Origin: Haplomitrium mnioides
Lineage: Eukaryota > Marchantiophyta > Haplomitriopsida > Calobryales
DNA: 64,000 nucleotides
Assembly (NCBI GenBank): GCA_049999725.1
Contig: JBNGIS010033771.1
Coordinates: 1 to 64,000 of the forward strand
Reading direction: 5' to 3'
Under the pieces are notes generated by a model. It saw only the letters and a list, made by a program, of their open reading frames with translations. It made no database searches and had not been told where the DNA came from. Positions 46,301 to 58,649 of the stretch are shown in pieces (positions within the stretch are counted from its first letter, which is position 1; every line of letters starts with the position of its first letter). A program made the translations under genes and the position numbers.

Positions 46301-48052
46301 GAAGGAAAGGAAGGAGGAACTCCAAATGTGGTGGAGTAGATGAAGCTTATTGGTTACGACCTAGTGACATTTAGAGGGTCGATTCAGAAAGACTAAGTCT
46401 ATTTAGAGGTTGGAAATCAGAGTCTTTTTCCTAGTCTTTTCTCTTGTTGTGTTTTCTCAAGTTGTTAGTAAAGTTGTGAGCCGATCTATAAAGTGAAGTC
46501 ATAATTCCTTCACGATTGTCTCAGAATATGCTAAGGGTTTCGAGTGTGAGTTTGTATGTATGTTTGAAAGAGTGAGAACATTAACGAAGGTGAATTGAGA
46601 GTTGAGAAGCGTTAATCAAATATGAGAAACAGCATAGCTTAAAAGGATTAACCTTGTCATTAAATTCCTTAAGAAATCTATCTGTTGAGTACTGTGAACG
46701 AGAAGTTGAAACTGAGTCTGAGGATTTTCGAAAAGGGAAGAAAACCATAGAGAGGGAGAGAGATCTGAGAAGGGAGTCAATTGGAGTTAGCAAGAGGCTT
46801 GATCCACTTGTTGGGCCTATCTAATTGGATAAAATAGAATGCCTTCTTAAATAAGCATAAGGGCTAGACAAAGAAGGGAGAGAACTAAGATTTTGGGTTG
46901 ACAGATCTGCGAGATTGGGTTCTGGCAGATGGGCTAGAGATCTTCTTCTTAGTCAAGGCAACCACTCAAGGTGGAGTTGTCTTTAATCCAATAGCGTTAT
47001 CGCCAATTGTTAAGAAGAGGAAGAGTGTTGTGAAATTTCAGAGAGCAGTAGCTCTAAGGCTTGTATTCTGCCAAAGCAGAAGCATAATTCTCGAAGAGTG
47101 TATGAGATAAAAGAAGGCGTTTTTGTGTTTGTGAATTTGTCGAGGAAAGAATTAGGAGTTTGAGTATTTGGCAAAATAGGGATTCCAAAAATTCTTTATC
47201 GGGGGGCGTGTTGAGTTGTGAGAGATCGCAGAAGTTATCGTGGAAGAAGAGGTTGAAGCCAATGAACCAATTGTTCGATAGAAGTATTAGAGTAACGGTC
47301 AAGCTTCTAGGTTGAATGCGGCGTCAAGCGGCTGACATGGAATGATGTTGTGAGTTTTGATTGGTCAAGAGTTTTTTGGGTGATGTCAACTAAGTTGTTG
47401 TAAGTGATTGGTCAAACAAGTTAGAAAGTCGGAGGTCAACGTGATGTTCCAACTTCGTATTAGAAAACGGCGTCGGGCGACACTCTAAAAGGAGTATTTA
47501 TCACTATTTTAGACATTGTAAATATGAATCACCGTAGTTGTTCAAGGAAGAGGTGCGATGAGCAATCAAGTCTATTGAAGGAAATAATTGAAGTTCTATC
47601 AGAAGTTTGAAGTCAGTTTTAGAAATATCATATTATCAAGTTTTTGTGAAGTAAGCAATTTGGTGAGGGAGAAGTGGAATTTCAATACAAAATTCTGCCT
47701 CCGTGTTGAAAAGAACGTGGAAAGAGGATTTAAATGAGTGCTTTGGGTTAACTATTGATACTATATGTGAATTTTTTGAGCGATGTTTCTGGAGAGTCGA
47801 TAAGTTATGCAGAAGAAAAATTGGTGAAGCTCACTATTTAATAGAGGCTACATATTTAAAGTTGAAGAACAAAGGCTTATAAAAGAACAAGATTTGGATA
47901 ATTGGTCATTGTGGACAGCTTAAGAGCTTGTGGCTTGAATCAAAAGAATAAGAGAGTAGAAGAAAAAATTTCTTTTTACTGATTTTCTTACAAATTTGTG
48001 TGTTTTCTTTTGTGTGCTATGCTAAATACCAAATTGGGAATTGAAGATTACT
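43321..48052. pseudogene. Unidentified degenerate coding remnants
   Basis: Nearly 5 kb with many short frames and no intact gene. Plus-strand pieces look like ancient protein: SPYKKLRRDEHLAYLVPRH near 44.5 kb, 44822-45049 (VRKMSVEAVWNEGVPSKIKK), 45169-45411 (acidic, LRSIREQVERALL) and 45563-45986 (Lys/Glu-rich, coiled-coil-like). I recognise no domain. Low-complexity Lys/Glu content suggests a decayed gag-like or host-derived sequence. 47.29-47.52 kb has GTCAAC-rich, LTR-like composition. Confidence 0.4.
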
Positions 48053-50463
48053 TAGCAACCACTACTTTGAACTAGGAACTTCTACTGAATTCGTGTTTTA
48101 TTTGACATTTGCAGAAACCAATTTTGAAATTTTAGCATAAAAAATCATCATTTTGATGCTAGTAATATTTGTTTGCAAAAGAATGTAATTTTTTACATCC
48201 AAATTGCTTATTTCAAGTTCACATTGTATTAAAAACAAATCTTCTTATGAGAATTTTATCAAAATTGCTTTCACAATTGCTTCTTTAAAAAGGAAAAGCA
48301 TCACCAAACAAAATTATATACTAAACGTATAAGAAATTTGCTGTTAAATATTTTCAAAACTAACAATGATATTATTAATTTCCAAAATTGATGAAAATAT
48401 TCAAATTTTATCAAAAACATATTCAATAAAAAAGTTTAGATGCGCAAGAACATTGAACTATAGTTTTAAAGCTTTTTGCACTTAGGGACTGCTAAAGCTC
48501 AACTGCTCAACTACACTTGGAATGTTGAATCTTAGGCATGCGTGGAATGTTGAAGCTCTTACGTGCAAAAACTTTGAGCTAGAACCCTAAGTGCATGCGC
48601 AAAAGGGCTATTGAAGCCAAAATTGTGAAAAGACTGCTAAAGCCCATGCGCGCATGGACTATTGAAGCCTGTGTGTGTAGGGACACATAAAGCCCATGCA
48701 CACTTGGTTTGCTAAGTCCATTGCTTGCAAAGACAACTAAAGCCCAAACGCGCATGGACAACTAAAGCCTATGCAAGCGTGGACTAGTGAAGTACTTGGA
48801 TGAAGTAATTACCGAAGCCCTTCTAGACATGGACTACAAAAACTCATGATTGAAGAAAACTTGTATAGAAATCAAAATAAAAAGAAAAGGAGCTTCCATG
48901 CTAGCATAGACTTTGTTGCTAGTTTTACAAAAACTAGTACGTTTTGTTCAAAAATCATTGTGTGAAAGAAATTGAATCGTCAAGAAAATACTTCATAAAT
49001 TTAATTTGGAATGCAACAAGAATGAAGACCAATCCAACAATATTTTGTGAAAAAAATACTTTATTATTTTCAAAAAATACATCAGTCTAATGCTACAGCT
49101 TCAACCATATCCTCTTCAAGAGGAATTGTCTCATCTAAATCAATTGGAAGTGAAGCTTTGGGATCTGCAACCGCTAAAGAGTTCTAATGAGACTTTTTAG
49201 TCTCAAAAATTGCAACAGAATTGCCAAATGCACAAGCGGAATAGGCTTCTTGTAGTACGTATAGACAATCTATGGTTCCGTCACATCATATGGCAAAGAA
49301 CCCGTCACCAAAACGTTTTGGAGAATATAGATGGACTGACATTTATCATATTCAATGGTGATGCAACTTTGCATCAACTTCAAAGCACAAACAAAGCTTG
49401 TGCCAGACTCACAACAAAGATCTAAGATCCAATCTTGCAATTTTGATAAATGGTGAAAAAACAAAATTATACAAAGCCCGAGGCTTTTGGTAGACATTCA
49501 TAAGAGCATCATCTCATGAATGTTTAAGCTTTGCTGAAACAGTTCGGCAATTGAAAACACTTTGCATAATTTGTCAAAGACGCCAGCTTGCATCATCAAA
49601 TTGCAAGTTGAAGAGCTTCATGCTCCTCTTGCCCTCCTTGGTCCAATAGCCTACAGTCCAATACTCGTAGGCATGAGCAATTTTAGGACCACCCAAATGA
49701 TGAATATTGTTTTTGTCCCTATAGTAAGAAAAACAAACAAATGAGACAAAAGAAAGAAAGTAAAGGAAAAATAACACAATCAAACACACATGAAAAAATC
49801 AAAATACAACCTACCAAACATCGTGGTTGATGGCATAACAAACCTCCAACAGAGCATTCTCGAGAATGCCAAATTGTTAGAAAGAATGGATAATAACAAA
49901 AGACCAAAAATCTGAAGTTGTAATAGCTGCAAAAGAAGAAACCATGTTAAAAATGTTATCCTTAGTGAAGGGTTAAGAATTATCATGCTTGCATTCCTTA
50001 AGGTTATAACAGTAAAGAATATTAGCACTAGATAAAGTGAAACATAAAGGTTTCACCAATGCCTTCAACTGTTTAGCATTAGCCTCTCTATGGACTTGAT
50101 GAAATGCCATGTTGAGTCCATTGACATAGGACATTAAGTCCTCGTCTTGCTCTTTGGGCTCTCTTTTGGTTAGAGAGGCAGCAGTTTCATTTTGTTGCCT
50201 TGCTTTCTAAACTCTTTCTTTCTGACGATAGAGCAAAAAAACATGGGGTAGGATACAAGAGTTGAGGCCTGGTCTTCATCTGCATGGGCTTCTTAGACCC
50301 CCAATTTCTTTCGCCCTTTAGCAACGCCCGTCAATTTTTTTGCAAGCTATTGTTGGAACGTTTTTCCCCCTGTACAGAGCATGGAGAAACAACTTAGACG
50401 AGAAAAAAAAACAAAGACTTTGAGTCAAATACATAGACTTTGAGTCAAATACACACATGACTC
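48053..50463 (-). mobile_element. Unidentified dispersed element, copy Z2
   Basis: Second copy of the Z family. Shared with Z1: the ACTACTTTGAACTAGGAAC left edge, TAGCATAGACTTTGTTGCT at about 48.9 kb, minus-strand frame 49497-49270 (CALKLMQ, CQSIYILQNVL), and a later minus frame near 50.0-49.9 kb (ECKHDNS, PFTKDNIFNM). The same residues recur in both copies, so the frames descend from a real protein. A series of TGCGCGCATGGACT-like motifs lies at 48.49-48.83 kb. The right end meets a Y-type LTR at 50464. Confidence 0.55.
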
Positions 50464-51020
50464 AGTGTCTAAGTGTAACGATCACTAACTTTAACAAGTC
50501 ATAACTACAAATGAAGTAATATAAAGGATCAACTATGTCCAAAAAGCTATTACCAAATTAGAGTAGCAAAAAACGGCTGCTATTATAGAGTTGGACATGT
50601 GGCAAGAGGAGAGAAACTCAACAAATTAAAGTGAAAAGGGACGAAGATAAAGACACGTGACAGAAGGAGAACTAAAGAGAGATGGAAGTCTCTAAAGATA
50701 AGGACATGTGACAAAAAGAGAACTAAAGATAGATGGAAGGTTCTAATGATAAAGACACGTGGCAGAAATAGAATAAAAGTAAAGGGTGGTCCAATCAAAA
50801 TGAGAGAGAAAAGAGGGGTCCAATTAGAAGAGGATAGAAAAGGAACCAACGGGGTTCCTCCACCTGTGTAAGGAAAGCATTTTCTATCAAGTATATAAAG
50901 AACAGAGAGTGCCTTGTTTGGCATCTCTTACCTTGTGGGTTTTTGAAGTTCTTTGTACACTACTCTTGTATGTGTTGTACTTGTGCTATCTTTTGTGTGT
51001 GATGTATGTGTGTAGTGTAT
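50464..51020 (+). repeat. Y-type solo LTR
   Basis: Begins TGTAACGATCACTAAC and runs through GGAGAACTAAAGAGAGATGG (twice, near-duplicate blocks about 70 bp apart), a TATATAAAGAAC box near 50890 and GGCATCTCTTACCTTGTGGG. Similar to 35855-36408. Its terminal TTACA is replaced by the start of the next repeat, so it may have been truncated by that insertion. Confidence 0.7.
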
Positions 51021-52351
51021 TGTCCTGTAGTCAGAGCCTTAACTCCTTTCCGACCGGTTTACACCCACATAAAGGCTGACTAGTGTTTCAAGACCTTTTA
51101 TAGGAGGGGCTTTGCACCAAATGGACCCCAACTCCTTCTTACCAGCTTAGAAGTGACTGCACAACACTTAACAACACCCAAGCACAACACTCGAGCACAC
51201 ACACCCCTCCTTCAGGCTTTAACCTCAAAAGGTGCCACTTGGAAGACAGGGGCAGATAGAACATGGCATCTGATTCTTGTCTGCAATGGCCTCTTGGTGA
51301 GTCCCCTCTTGGGAGCCTTGAGTGATTCCTGTTTGCCTCATAGTCCTGGCCACTAGCCCATAGTTGCTTCAATAGCAACCTTGCTCATTCACATTCACTT
51401 TCCCAAGACACATATGGGTAGGTTGTTATGTAGTTGAGTCAATACGAAATGTAATTCAGGAGTCCAAAATTGGACCCAATCACCTTGTATACAGAAGGAG
51501 AAACAAGTCCCAACATCCAAATGCCACAGTACAATACTATTAGTTTTGACTTTCTCTTCCTATGGTATTTCCAGGATCTGACAAATGGAATGTAGGCACT
51601 CTAAATACTAAGAACTTCACACAACTACAGACATAAGACAAATCTAACAATGCATATAAACATAGATACACTTATACAAGCTCCCAGCCTTGCGAACATT
51701 GCAAGCCTTACTGCGTCTCAAGAACCAATCTTTCCTCCAAACTTTCCTTCAACTCCCATCAGCAACTCCAATCTTCCTCCAATCCTTCATCCGCACACTC
51801 TCATCTAGATAGTTTTTCAACTTTCGTCGCGAGAAACTCTGAATTTACTTCCTCATGCTAAGAAGAGGATTTCTTTAACTTCCACCTCTGGAAGACAGTC
51901 CACTCGACTGCTGGCCACCCACTCCACCTTGAGCTTTGAATGGATCTTCTCTGTAGTGCGCGGGCACTAACACAGCCACTCCTCTCTTCACCCACTTGAG
52001 AAATTCGACCAAAAATGCCCCAAACGCCCCTAGGATTGATGCTCTTGCACAAAAAATGCTAAGACGACCCCAAGATTCCCCCTTGGCAGCCTCCCTCGAA
52101 TTCAAGACTGAAAGAACTCCCTTCAAATTCAAGTGGCAATCCACCTCCAAATGCTGGTCCACCCGCAACGATGAGTCCACCTGGATTGCCTGAGACTCTA
52201 GAGCTCCACGCTCAACGATTCTCAGCGCCCCTCCAGTCCACCTCCACCCCCGCTAGTCCCCCTGCACGAGTCCACTCGCCTCACATGAATCTTGGCTAGA
52301 ATGCTCTCCTCTCTCCCTCGCTGCTTCTTCCTCCTCGAGTTTGCTCTCACA
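51021..52351 (-). repeat. LTR (3' copy in element orientation), 1331 bp
   Basis: Plus-strand start TGTCCTGTAGTCAGAGCC, end CTCGAGTTTGCTCTCACA. Matches 61057-62387 throughout, with differences of a few per cent. Minus-strand frames here (51858-52180) recur in the other copy and are LTR sequence, not genes. Confidence 0.85.
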
Positions 52352-54980
52352 ACTCAATTTTACATCAACATCAACCCCAAGAACGTCGCAACGATCCAAT
52401 CTTTACCCCTCTTGCAGGCGCGCGTCACCCCCCAGCGATTCTTAATCAAGATCGCTCCTCCTTCTTTGTTGAACTTTGGCCGTTTTTCTCATTAGCAACC
52501 ACTTTTTGGCAAGGTGACACCTGGCGACCAGTCTGGGTTTAACGGTCATGTCGGTAACCTTTAGGGTCGGGGGAGGAAAATTTCGGAGAAGGCTAGTGAT
52601 GGAATTGGCTGACCACTGCTCTTGATCCACAATGCTCTCATTTGAAGAATTTTGACCTGAATTCGCCTTGCCACTGGCCCACATTAGCAACCCCATAGCA
52701 GCCCTCGATTCGATTGCTTCAAAGCAGCAAGTTGAGCGCAGATTTGCAGTTAGTGATTGGAGGGGTTCTTTCGCAGAGAAATTCAAAAAGATTTGCTCGA
52801 AGAGGGTTGGATTCGCAGACCGACACCGCAGATTGGCTACCCGACACATCTCATTGGCTGATTCGCAATTTTCCTTGGCTGTTTTCCTGCTGCCATGCCT
52901 CTGATGTTGCCCACGAACTCCCGCAAGCTGCCATGTATCCGCAGTCGCTCACAGGTTCTCGCAATCACTCACGGACCCCCGCAAGCCGCCACGTGTCCTG
53001 GTTGACCTCCTTCCGACTCGCGTCGTCCAACGCCGCCCCACAAGGGGGTAGTCTGACTGTCGCATTGACCTCCTTCCAAAGTTGACCTACGGACCTCCTC
53101 CAAGCTTTCTTAGGGCGCACGTCATCCGAATGGCGCCGTCCAACGCCGCCTCACAAAGGGGTAGGCGGACCGTCACTTTGATTGGGTTCCATGGTTGACT
53201 TGTTGACTTCCTCCTTGCTTTCGCGGATGCCACGTCATCTACAGAGTCCTTTCTTCGTCAAGTAAGAACAGTACCGTTGTCTACGTTGAAGCCTTTTTGC
53301 CGAAAAGTTTACAATAAGAACAAATCACGCTTGAAGCTCACTTGTGAAAATGCTCAATATAGGAACGATACAGGACTCCTCTTCAACCCCTGTCAAACTT
53401 TCAGTGTCGCCCCGTACTCCTTCGAACGTTCGTCCTTGTCATCTCCGAATCTACGATAGATCACTCCTTCGCTTTTTCATCATTCTTTGATCTTCCTCTG
53501 GCCAGACCGTCGCTATATTGCCTATTCGTCATTCTTTGATCTTCCTCTTGCCGGATCGTCGATATATTGCCTTTTCGTCATTCTTTGATCTTCCTCTAAC
53601 CGGACTGTCGATGGATAGCCTTTTCGGCTTTACTTGCTCTCCCGGTCGAATAGTTGATAGGTCACCCTTTCGGCACTCCTTGCTCTCATTTGGCCGGACC
53701 CGCGATACATCACCTTTTTGGCTGATCCCTTCTTGCTTTCCGGTTGGGCCTCTCAACGGATTCTTGTTAAGTGGGCTCTCTACGTCGGAAGACGAATTGG
53801 AACCCACTTAACCGGGTTCCCCACTTAGGGAGGCTAAACCTCGTTAAGATCTACGGGGCCCACCACTTCTCTATTGAGGGTCCGCAGACTCCTTGGAACC
53901 GCCACGTTGCCCGTTGAATCTCGTGAAGCATGCCGAGGACGCCACGTTTCCGCAGCGTCCCACGGACTCCCATAATCACTCAAAAATTGTGACGAGTTGC
54001 CGCTTCGCCCTTCCCACTTAGCCTCGTAGTTGTCCTTCACAGTTATCCTCCATGTCGCAGAATGGTGACAAGTTGCCTTTTCATCAATCACCGCTTCACT
54101 TATCCCCGTTTCCCCCTTCAAGCCTTACCTTACGACCCGTCAAACACCCCGTAACGGATCCTTTTTAACCGAGGACCCCACTTTGGGTCTCCAGTCGGAA
54201 CCCTTTAAATTAGGGACTCCATGTTCCGATCCGTCTTTTGGGCTTCTCAGACCTTTCCTCCTTCGGTTTGATTCCTCGCAAAGATCTTCCTCCTCTTGTC
54301 TGATTTTTGCAATCGACTTCCGATTTTGAAGGGTTTCCTTTTCTTCTCAACTGGGCGACCCACCGTAGGGCCTCGTCCTCAGATTTTGTACAATTGCCTT
54401 CTCTTTATCTGGCTTCACACCCAGCACACTCCCTTGTACGTCGCTCGTTGCCACTGGGCAAGTCTTCACATTGCTGCGACTTCATATTCGCTCGCGTTAT
54501 GGCTCTCTGCACGCATCATGACTGTCCTCCACCTCGCCTCTTTCCGTCCCCACTAGATTTGTAGTTCCCTTGCAATCTTCTGCTCGATTCGCTCGCGTTC
54601 CGCTAGCCTCCTCATCCGTGATTTGCCCAGCTGCATGTGGCCCTCTTTCCAATTGCTCGCCTTCCTCTTGGACCGGGAATTTCCCTTCCCTGCTCTTGAT
54701 CACCCCGCCTGGCTTCTGTCTCGAATTGCTGCGAGTCTTTTTTCTCATCATGCTAGCATTTTTACCTTGCTCTTCTTGATTCCACAGGGCTCCTCTTGAT
54801 TTTACAAGGCTCTCCCTTGCATTGCATGATTCATGACATTCACTGGGAAAAGCCGAAAGGAAAGGAAGAGAACGGAGAGGAGAGAGGGAAGAGAAGGAAA
54901 GGAATAATGATATTAAAACAATAAAATAAAATAAAATACAAAAGACTAATACAAACTGAAAGAATTAACCAGGTTAGAAG
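52352..54980 (-). other. Non-coding 3' part of the minus-strand gypsy, GC-rich
   Basis: No gene recognised. It contains two CGCCGTCCAACGCCGCC blocks near 53.03 and 53.13 kb with adjoining GTTGACC repeats, and a ~54-bp tandem repeat at about 53470-53760. Much of it resembles, in inverted orientation, sequence at 63.5-63.8 kb. Confidence 0.5.
53470..53760. repeat. ~54-bp tandem repeat
   Basis: Three clear and about three weaker units of a TTCGTCATTCTTTGATCTTC + CTCT(G/T/A)(G/C)CCGGA-TCGTCGATA pattern. It creates chance frames on both strands (53518-53811 plus, 53529-53807 minus). Confidence 0.75.
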
Positions 54981-55288
54981 CTCAGTATTCACAAAAAAAA
55001 AGGAAAAACTCAAACACACCCGACCGACATAACTCCCCTTTTAATTGTGCAGCGACCCCGCAAACACCCTTCCTCCTCCTCCGTGGCCGCCACTCTGATC
55101 TTCCTTGCTGGATGCCCTTAGTCGACCTGGTCACCACCCACGTACCACTCACACAACATACCGACATGAACAAACACAACCGACACCCAACCTCCATAAC
55201 GGTCAGTGGTACACCCACACAAACCCACGCTAAACATACATATGTACAAAAACTCCCACGCCTGCTGTACATGGCGATACCCTCCACA

Positions 55289-56618
55289 TTAGTCCTCCTG
55301 GTGGCAATACCGCTTGAGTCGGTCGTAATGGACTCGATTGAGAAGGTATACCCCTGTTACTATGCTCAACTCTATAGACCCATTGTTGTGAAGCGCTCTC
55401 ACCAAGTAGGGCCCCATCCACCGGGTATGCAGTTTCCTAGAGAAGTGCAAAAAGCTACTGTCATATAGCAGCACCAAATCCCCACCTTTTGAAGTCGATT
55501 GGCCTTAGTTTCTTGTCATGCTGCTTCTTGGTCAACTGCTACTGGTGTTCTAGCTGCTTGTGCGCCCTTGCTATGATCTCTTCTAAGGCCTCCAATTGAT
55601 GTACCCTTTCCGTTTGACTCAAGCCTTCTGCCATTCTCTCCTCTACTGTCACCCAAGGTATTGGGATTTCAAACTCTACCGGGACCAGCGAGTGTTGTTC
55701 AAAGACAAGGAAGTAAGGGCAGTGGCCTGTGGTGGTCTTGTAGGCCAGGTTATATGCATGGGTGGCGGTCAGCAACTTCAGATCCTAGTCCACTTTATTG
55801 GCTACCACTGTTTTGTTCAGAATCTTGCCCATAATCTTGTTGGCCCTCTCTGTTAGCCTATTAGCCTTAGGTTGGTAGGCTGTGGTTTTCTGGTACTTGA
55901 CCAGATACCTCCCTGTAAGCTCACCAATGACTTGATTAACAAAATGGGTGCCTTCATCACTCACCAACTCTAGCGGTGCCTCGAATTGGGTGAAGATCTG
56001 CTCGTAGAGGAATCGAGCCACCATCGATGCATCATCTTTCCTGGTTGCCCTAGCCTCCACCCACTTGGTGGCATAGTCAATTGAAAGTAGAATGTGCCTG
56101 TTTCCGCGCCTCATGGACAGAGTGATTGGCCCGATGAAGTCAATTCCCCACTTCTCAAATGGAACCAAGGGAATGATCGGCACCAGGGGATGGTGGTACG
56201 CTGCTGTCGGTTTCCCGGTCCGCTAACAAGCGTCATGCCTCTTCACAAAGAAGTGGACATTCCTATGCAAAGTGAACCACCAATATTTAGCATCCACAAT
56301 CTTTCGGATGGTGGTTTCTGCCGCAAAATGACCATCGGCCTCTTCCTCGTGCATGGCCCTCATCATTATTGTGGATTGGTCTTTCTCCAGACACATGTGT
56401 ATCTGCCCGTCCATGCTCTGCCTATGCATCATTCTCTTGATCATGAGGAAGGGCCTCACCTTTCTAAGAAACATTGCTGCTTGTTCTGGGGTGCGTCCAG
56501 AGGGAATTCTCGTCGTCAAGAGGAACTCAATGATGTCCCCATATTCTGTGGGTCTTCCCTCCCTGACATGGAACAAGTCTTCATCAGGGAAGGTGTCCCC
56601 CACTCCCTCTGCACTCAA
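55289..56618 (-). pseudogene. Integrase of the minus-strand gypsy
   Basis: Frame 56618-56223 carries the zinc region (MHEEEADGHFAAETTIRKI, HRNVHFFVKRHDAC). Frame 56183-55785 has FEKWGIDFIGPI (first Asp), LVSDEGTHFVNQ (second Asp) and KANRLTERANKIMGKIL (Glu). Frames 55775-55539 and 55477-55289 continue the C-terminal part (TTGHCPYFLVFEQH, SSFLHFSRKLHTRWMGPYLV). Stops separate the pieces. Confidence 0.83.
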
Positions 56619-56696
56619 TGGCCCCTCAATCCTCGAGAAGAAGTTTGCATTCTAGTGTTTCTTCCCTGGCTTAATTCGCACCTCAAATTCAAACTC

Positions 56697-57248
56697 TTAG
56701 AGTAATAGCATCCACCTCGCCACTCTCCCCGTCAGATCAAGCTTGTTAACCATGTATTTCAGAGCATCATGATCTGTATGGAACACCACCTTGTAGTGTA
56801 GCAGATAGTGCCGGAATCTCTTCAGTGAGTAAATTATTCCCAGGGCCTCGCGATCAGTGGGTGAGTAATTTTTTTCCACCGTTGAGAGGAGCTTGCTGGC
56901 AAAGTAGATCGGGTAGTCCCTCTCTTCCTCGTCCAGCTGGCTCAACACTGCTCCCACACAAAAGCCTAAAACATCCACCATCACGTGGAACTCTTTGGAC
57001 CAGTTTGGGGATGCCATGATAGATACGTTGGCCAATTGCCTTTTGAGCTCATTAAATCTAGACCTCTTGGGCTTAGTCGACTCAAAACCACTGCCCCTCT
57101 TCACCATCTCTGTTAGGTGGTAAGGTACTAGGGCAAATTTTGAGATGGGCCTCCTGTAGTAGCCCACACAGCCCAGGAATCCCTGAACCTCCACCAGGCA
57201 CGTTAGAAACGCCACACCCAACCATACGACCACCTTTTCCTGGTCCAC
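56697..57248 (-). pseudogene. RT end and RNase H of the minus-strand gypsy
   Basis: FLGCVGYYRRPISKFALVPY is the RT connection region. FHVMVDVLGFCVGAVL (first Asp), YPIYFASKLLSTVEKNYSPT, DREALGIIYSLKRFRHYLL and FHTDHDALKYMVN are RNase H. One of the better preserved frames. Confidence 0.85.
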
Positions 57249-57249
57249 G

Positions 57250-57838
57250 GCAATTCCCTAGCTGGAGACCCTATACCCCATTAGTATTCCTTCCCTCACT
57301 GCGAAGAAGCATTTTCTCGCAACCCCGTCTCCCTGCAATGCTGAAAGGTAAGCCGCACATGCTCCTCATGATCTTTTACCTTGTCATACACCACAAAGTT
57401 GTCTAGGAAGATCTCTAGGAACTTTCTGAGGGAGTCTCAAAACATATTTATCATTAACCTCTAGAATGTACCCGGGGCATTACAAAGACCAAATGGCATT
57501 CTTCGAAAGGCAAACGCTCCCCACTCCATCATGAAAGCAGTTTTCAGTTAGTCCTCCTTCCGTATCCACACCTGATTGTATCCAGAGTACCCATCCATAA
57601 AATTGTAAACCTCCTAGCCCGCCACGAGGTCCAGCACACCATCAGTGAAAGGTAGAAGGTAGTGGTCCTTCTTTGTTGCCGCATTCAGCTTGCGGAAGTC
57701 TTGACAGACCCTAATTTTTGGTTTCCCGTCTAAGCTTGCCTTTTTCGGCACCACCACTAGAGGGGACACCCATTCACTATTCAGGACAAGGTATATGAAT
57801 CTTGCCTCTAAGAGCTTGTCCACCTCCTCTTTAACCAA
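57250..57838 (-). pseudogene. Reverse transcriptase of the minus-strand gypsy
   Basis: Frame 57838-57614 reads VKEEVDKLLEARFIYLVLNS, EWVSPLVVVPKKASLDGKPK, RVCQDFRKLNAATKKDHYLL. Downstream, broken frames continue MDGYSGYNQVWI, FRRMPFGLCNAPGTF and FLDNFVVYDK, where the usual YxDD is changed to LDNF, so the active site is lost. Confidence 0.83.
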
Positions 57839-58649
57839 TAGAGAGAAGCGTGGGTTTATCCTATGCTGTCGCTACCTTACGAGGGTAGCATTGTCCTCCA
57901 AATCAATTTTCTGCTCCGCTAGCTCTCTAGGCATGCCCTTTAGGTCCGTATGGCTCCATGCAAATATGTCACTGAAATTCCCCAGGGTCTACATGAAGGC
58001 TCTCTCAACCCCCCTATTTAAGACGAATCCAAGCTAGAATGTCCTCCCGCCGGGAACGTTATCTCTCGGTACTGCTCCACCCTGATGACCTCCACCTTGT
58101 TCCTGTTTGTGGAGTCACAATCTAACTCCAAGTGGGCGAGTTGTTGGCCACCTACAGCAGGCTTCTTGTCGTGCTCCCTTGTTCCAATTTGGTGATCATC
58201 CTCCTCTGGGATGATAACTGCAACCAACTCTCCTTTTAGCTCGATGGTTCAAGGCTGGAAGTGGATGCCTCTAACTCCCTTTTTTGGTCAGGTCCAAAGT
58301 TGAGGATTGACTCTCCTGCCCCAGCTTCCATTGTGTCCCAAACCCCAAAGACAAAGGTTTCCAATTGGTTGACTTTGGCTTCGACACTGCCCAAAAAGTC
58401 TACTTCGATCATGTCACTCACCAGTCTCAACCAGTAAGTGTTCTCGTCCTCCGACTCCTCTTCCACCTACCATTCAGTGTCATATTCGTTGTCCTCTATG
58501 GTCTCCCTCTCATGTGGGACAGGGTCGTAATGCACCACAATCTTGTCGAGCCCAAACACTAATATAGAGTCCCCTCAATTGTGCATTACCTTGGCTCCAT
58601 ATAGGCAAGACCTTCCGATTAAAATAGGGTATAGGGAACTTCGGGCCGG

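Noticed and set aside
51858-52193. Frames at 51.9-52.2 kb and their twins at 61.8-62.3 kb as genes
   Set aside because: They lie in the two LTR copies and occur on both strands.
55112-55468. Plus-strand 118-codon frame
   Set aside because: Antisense to the integrase C-terminal frames of the minus-strand gypsy.
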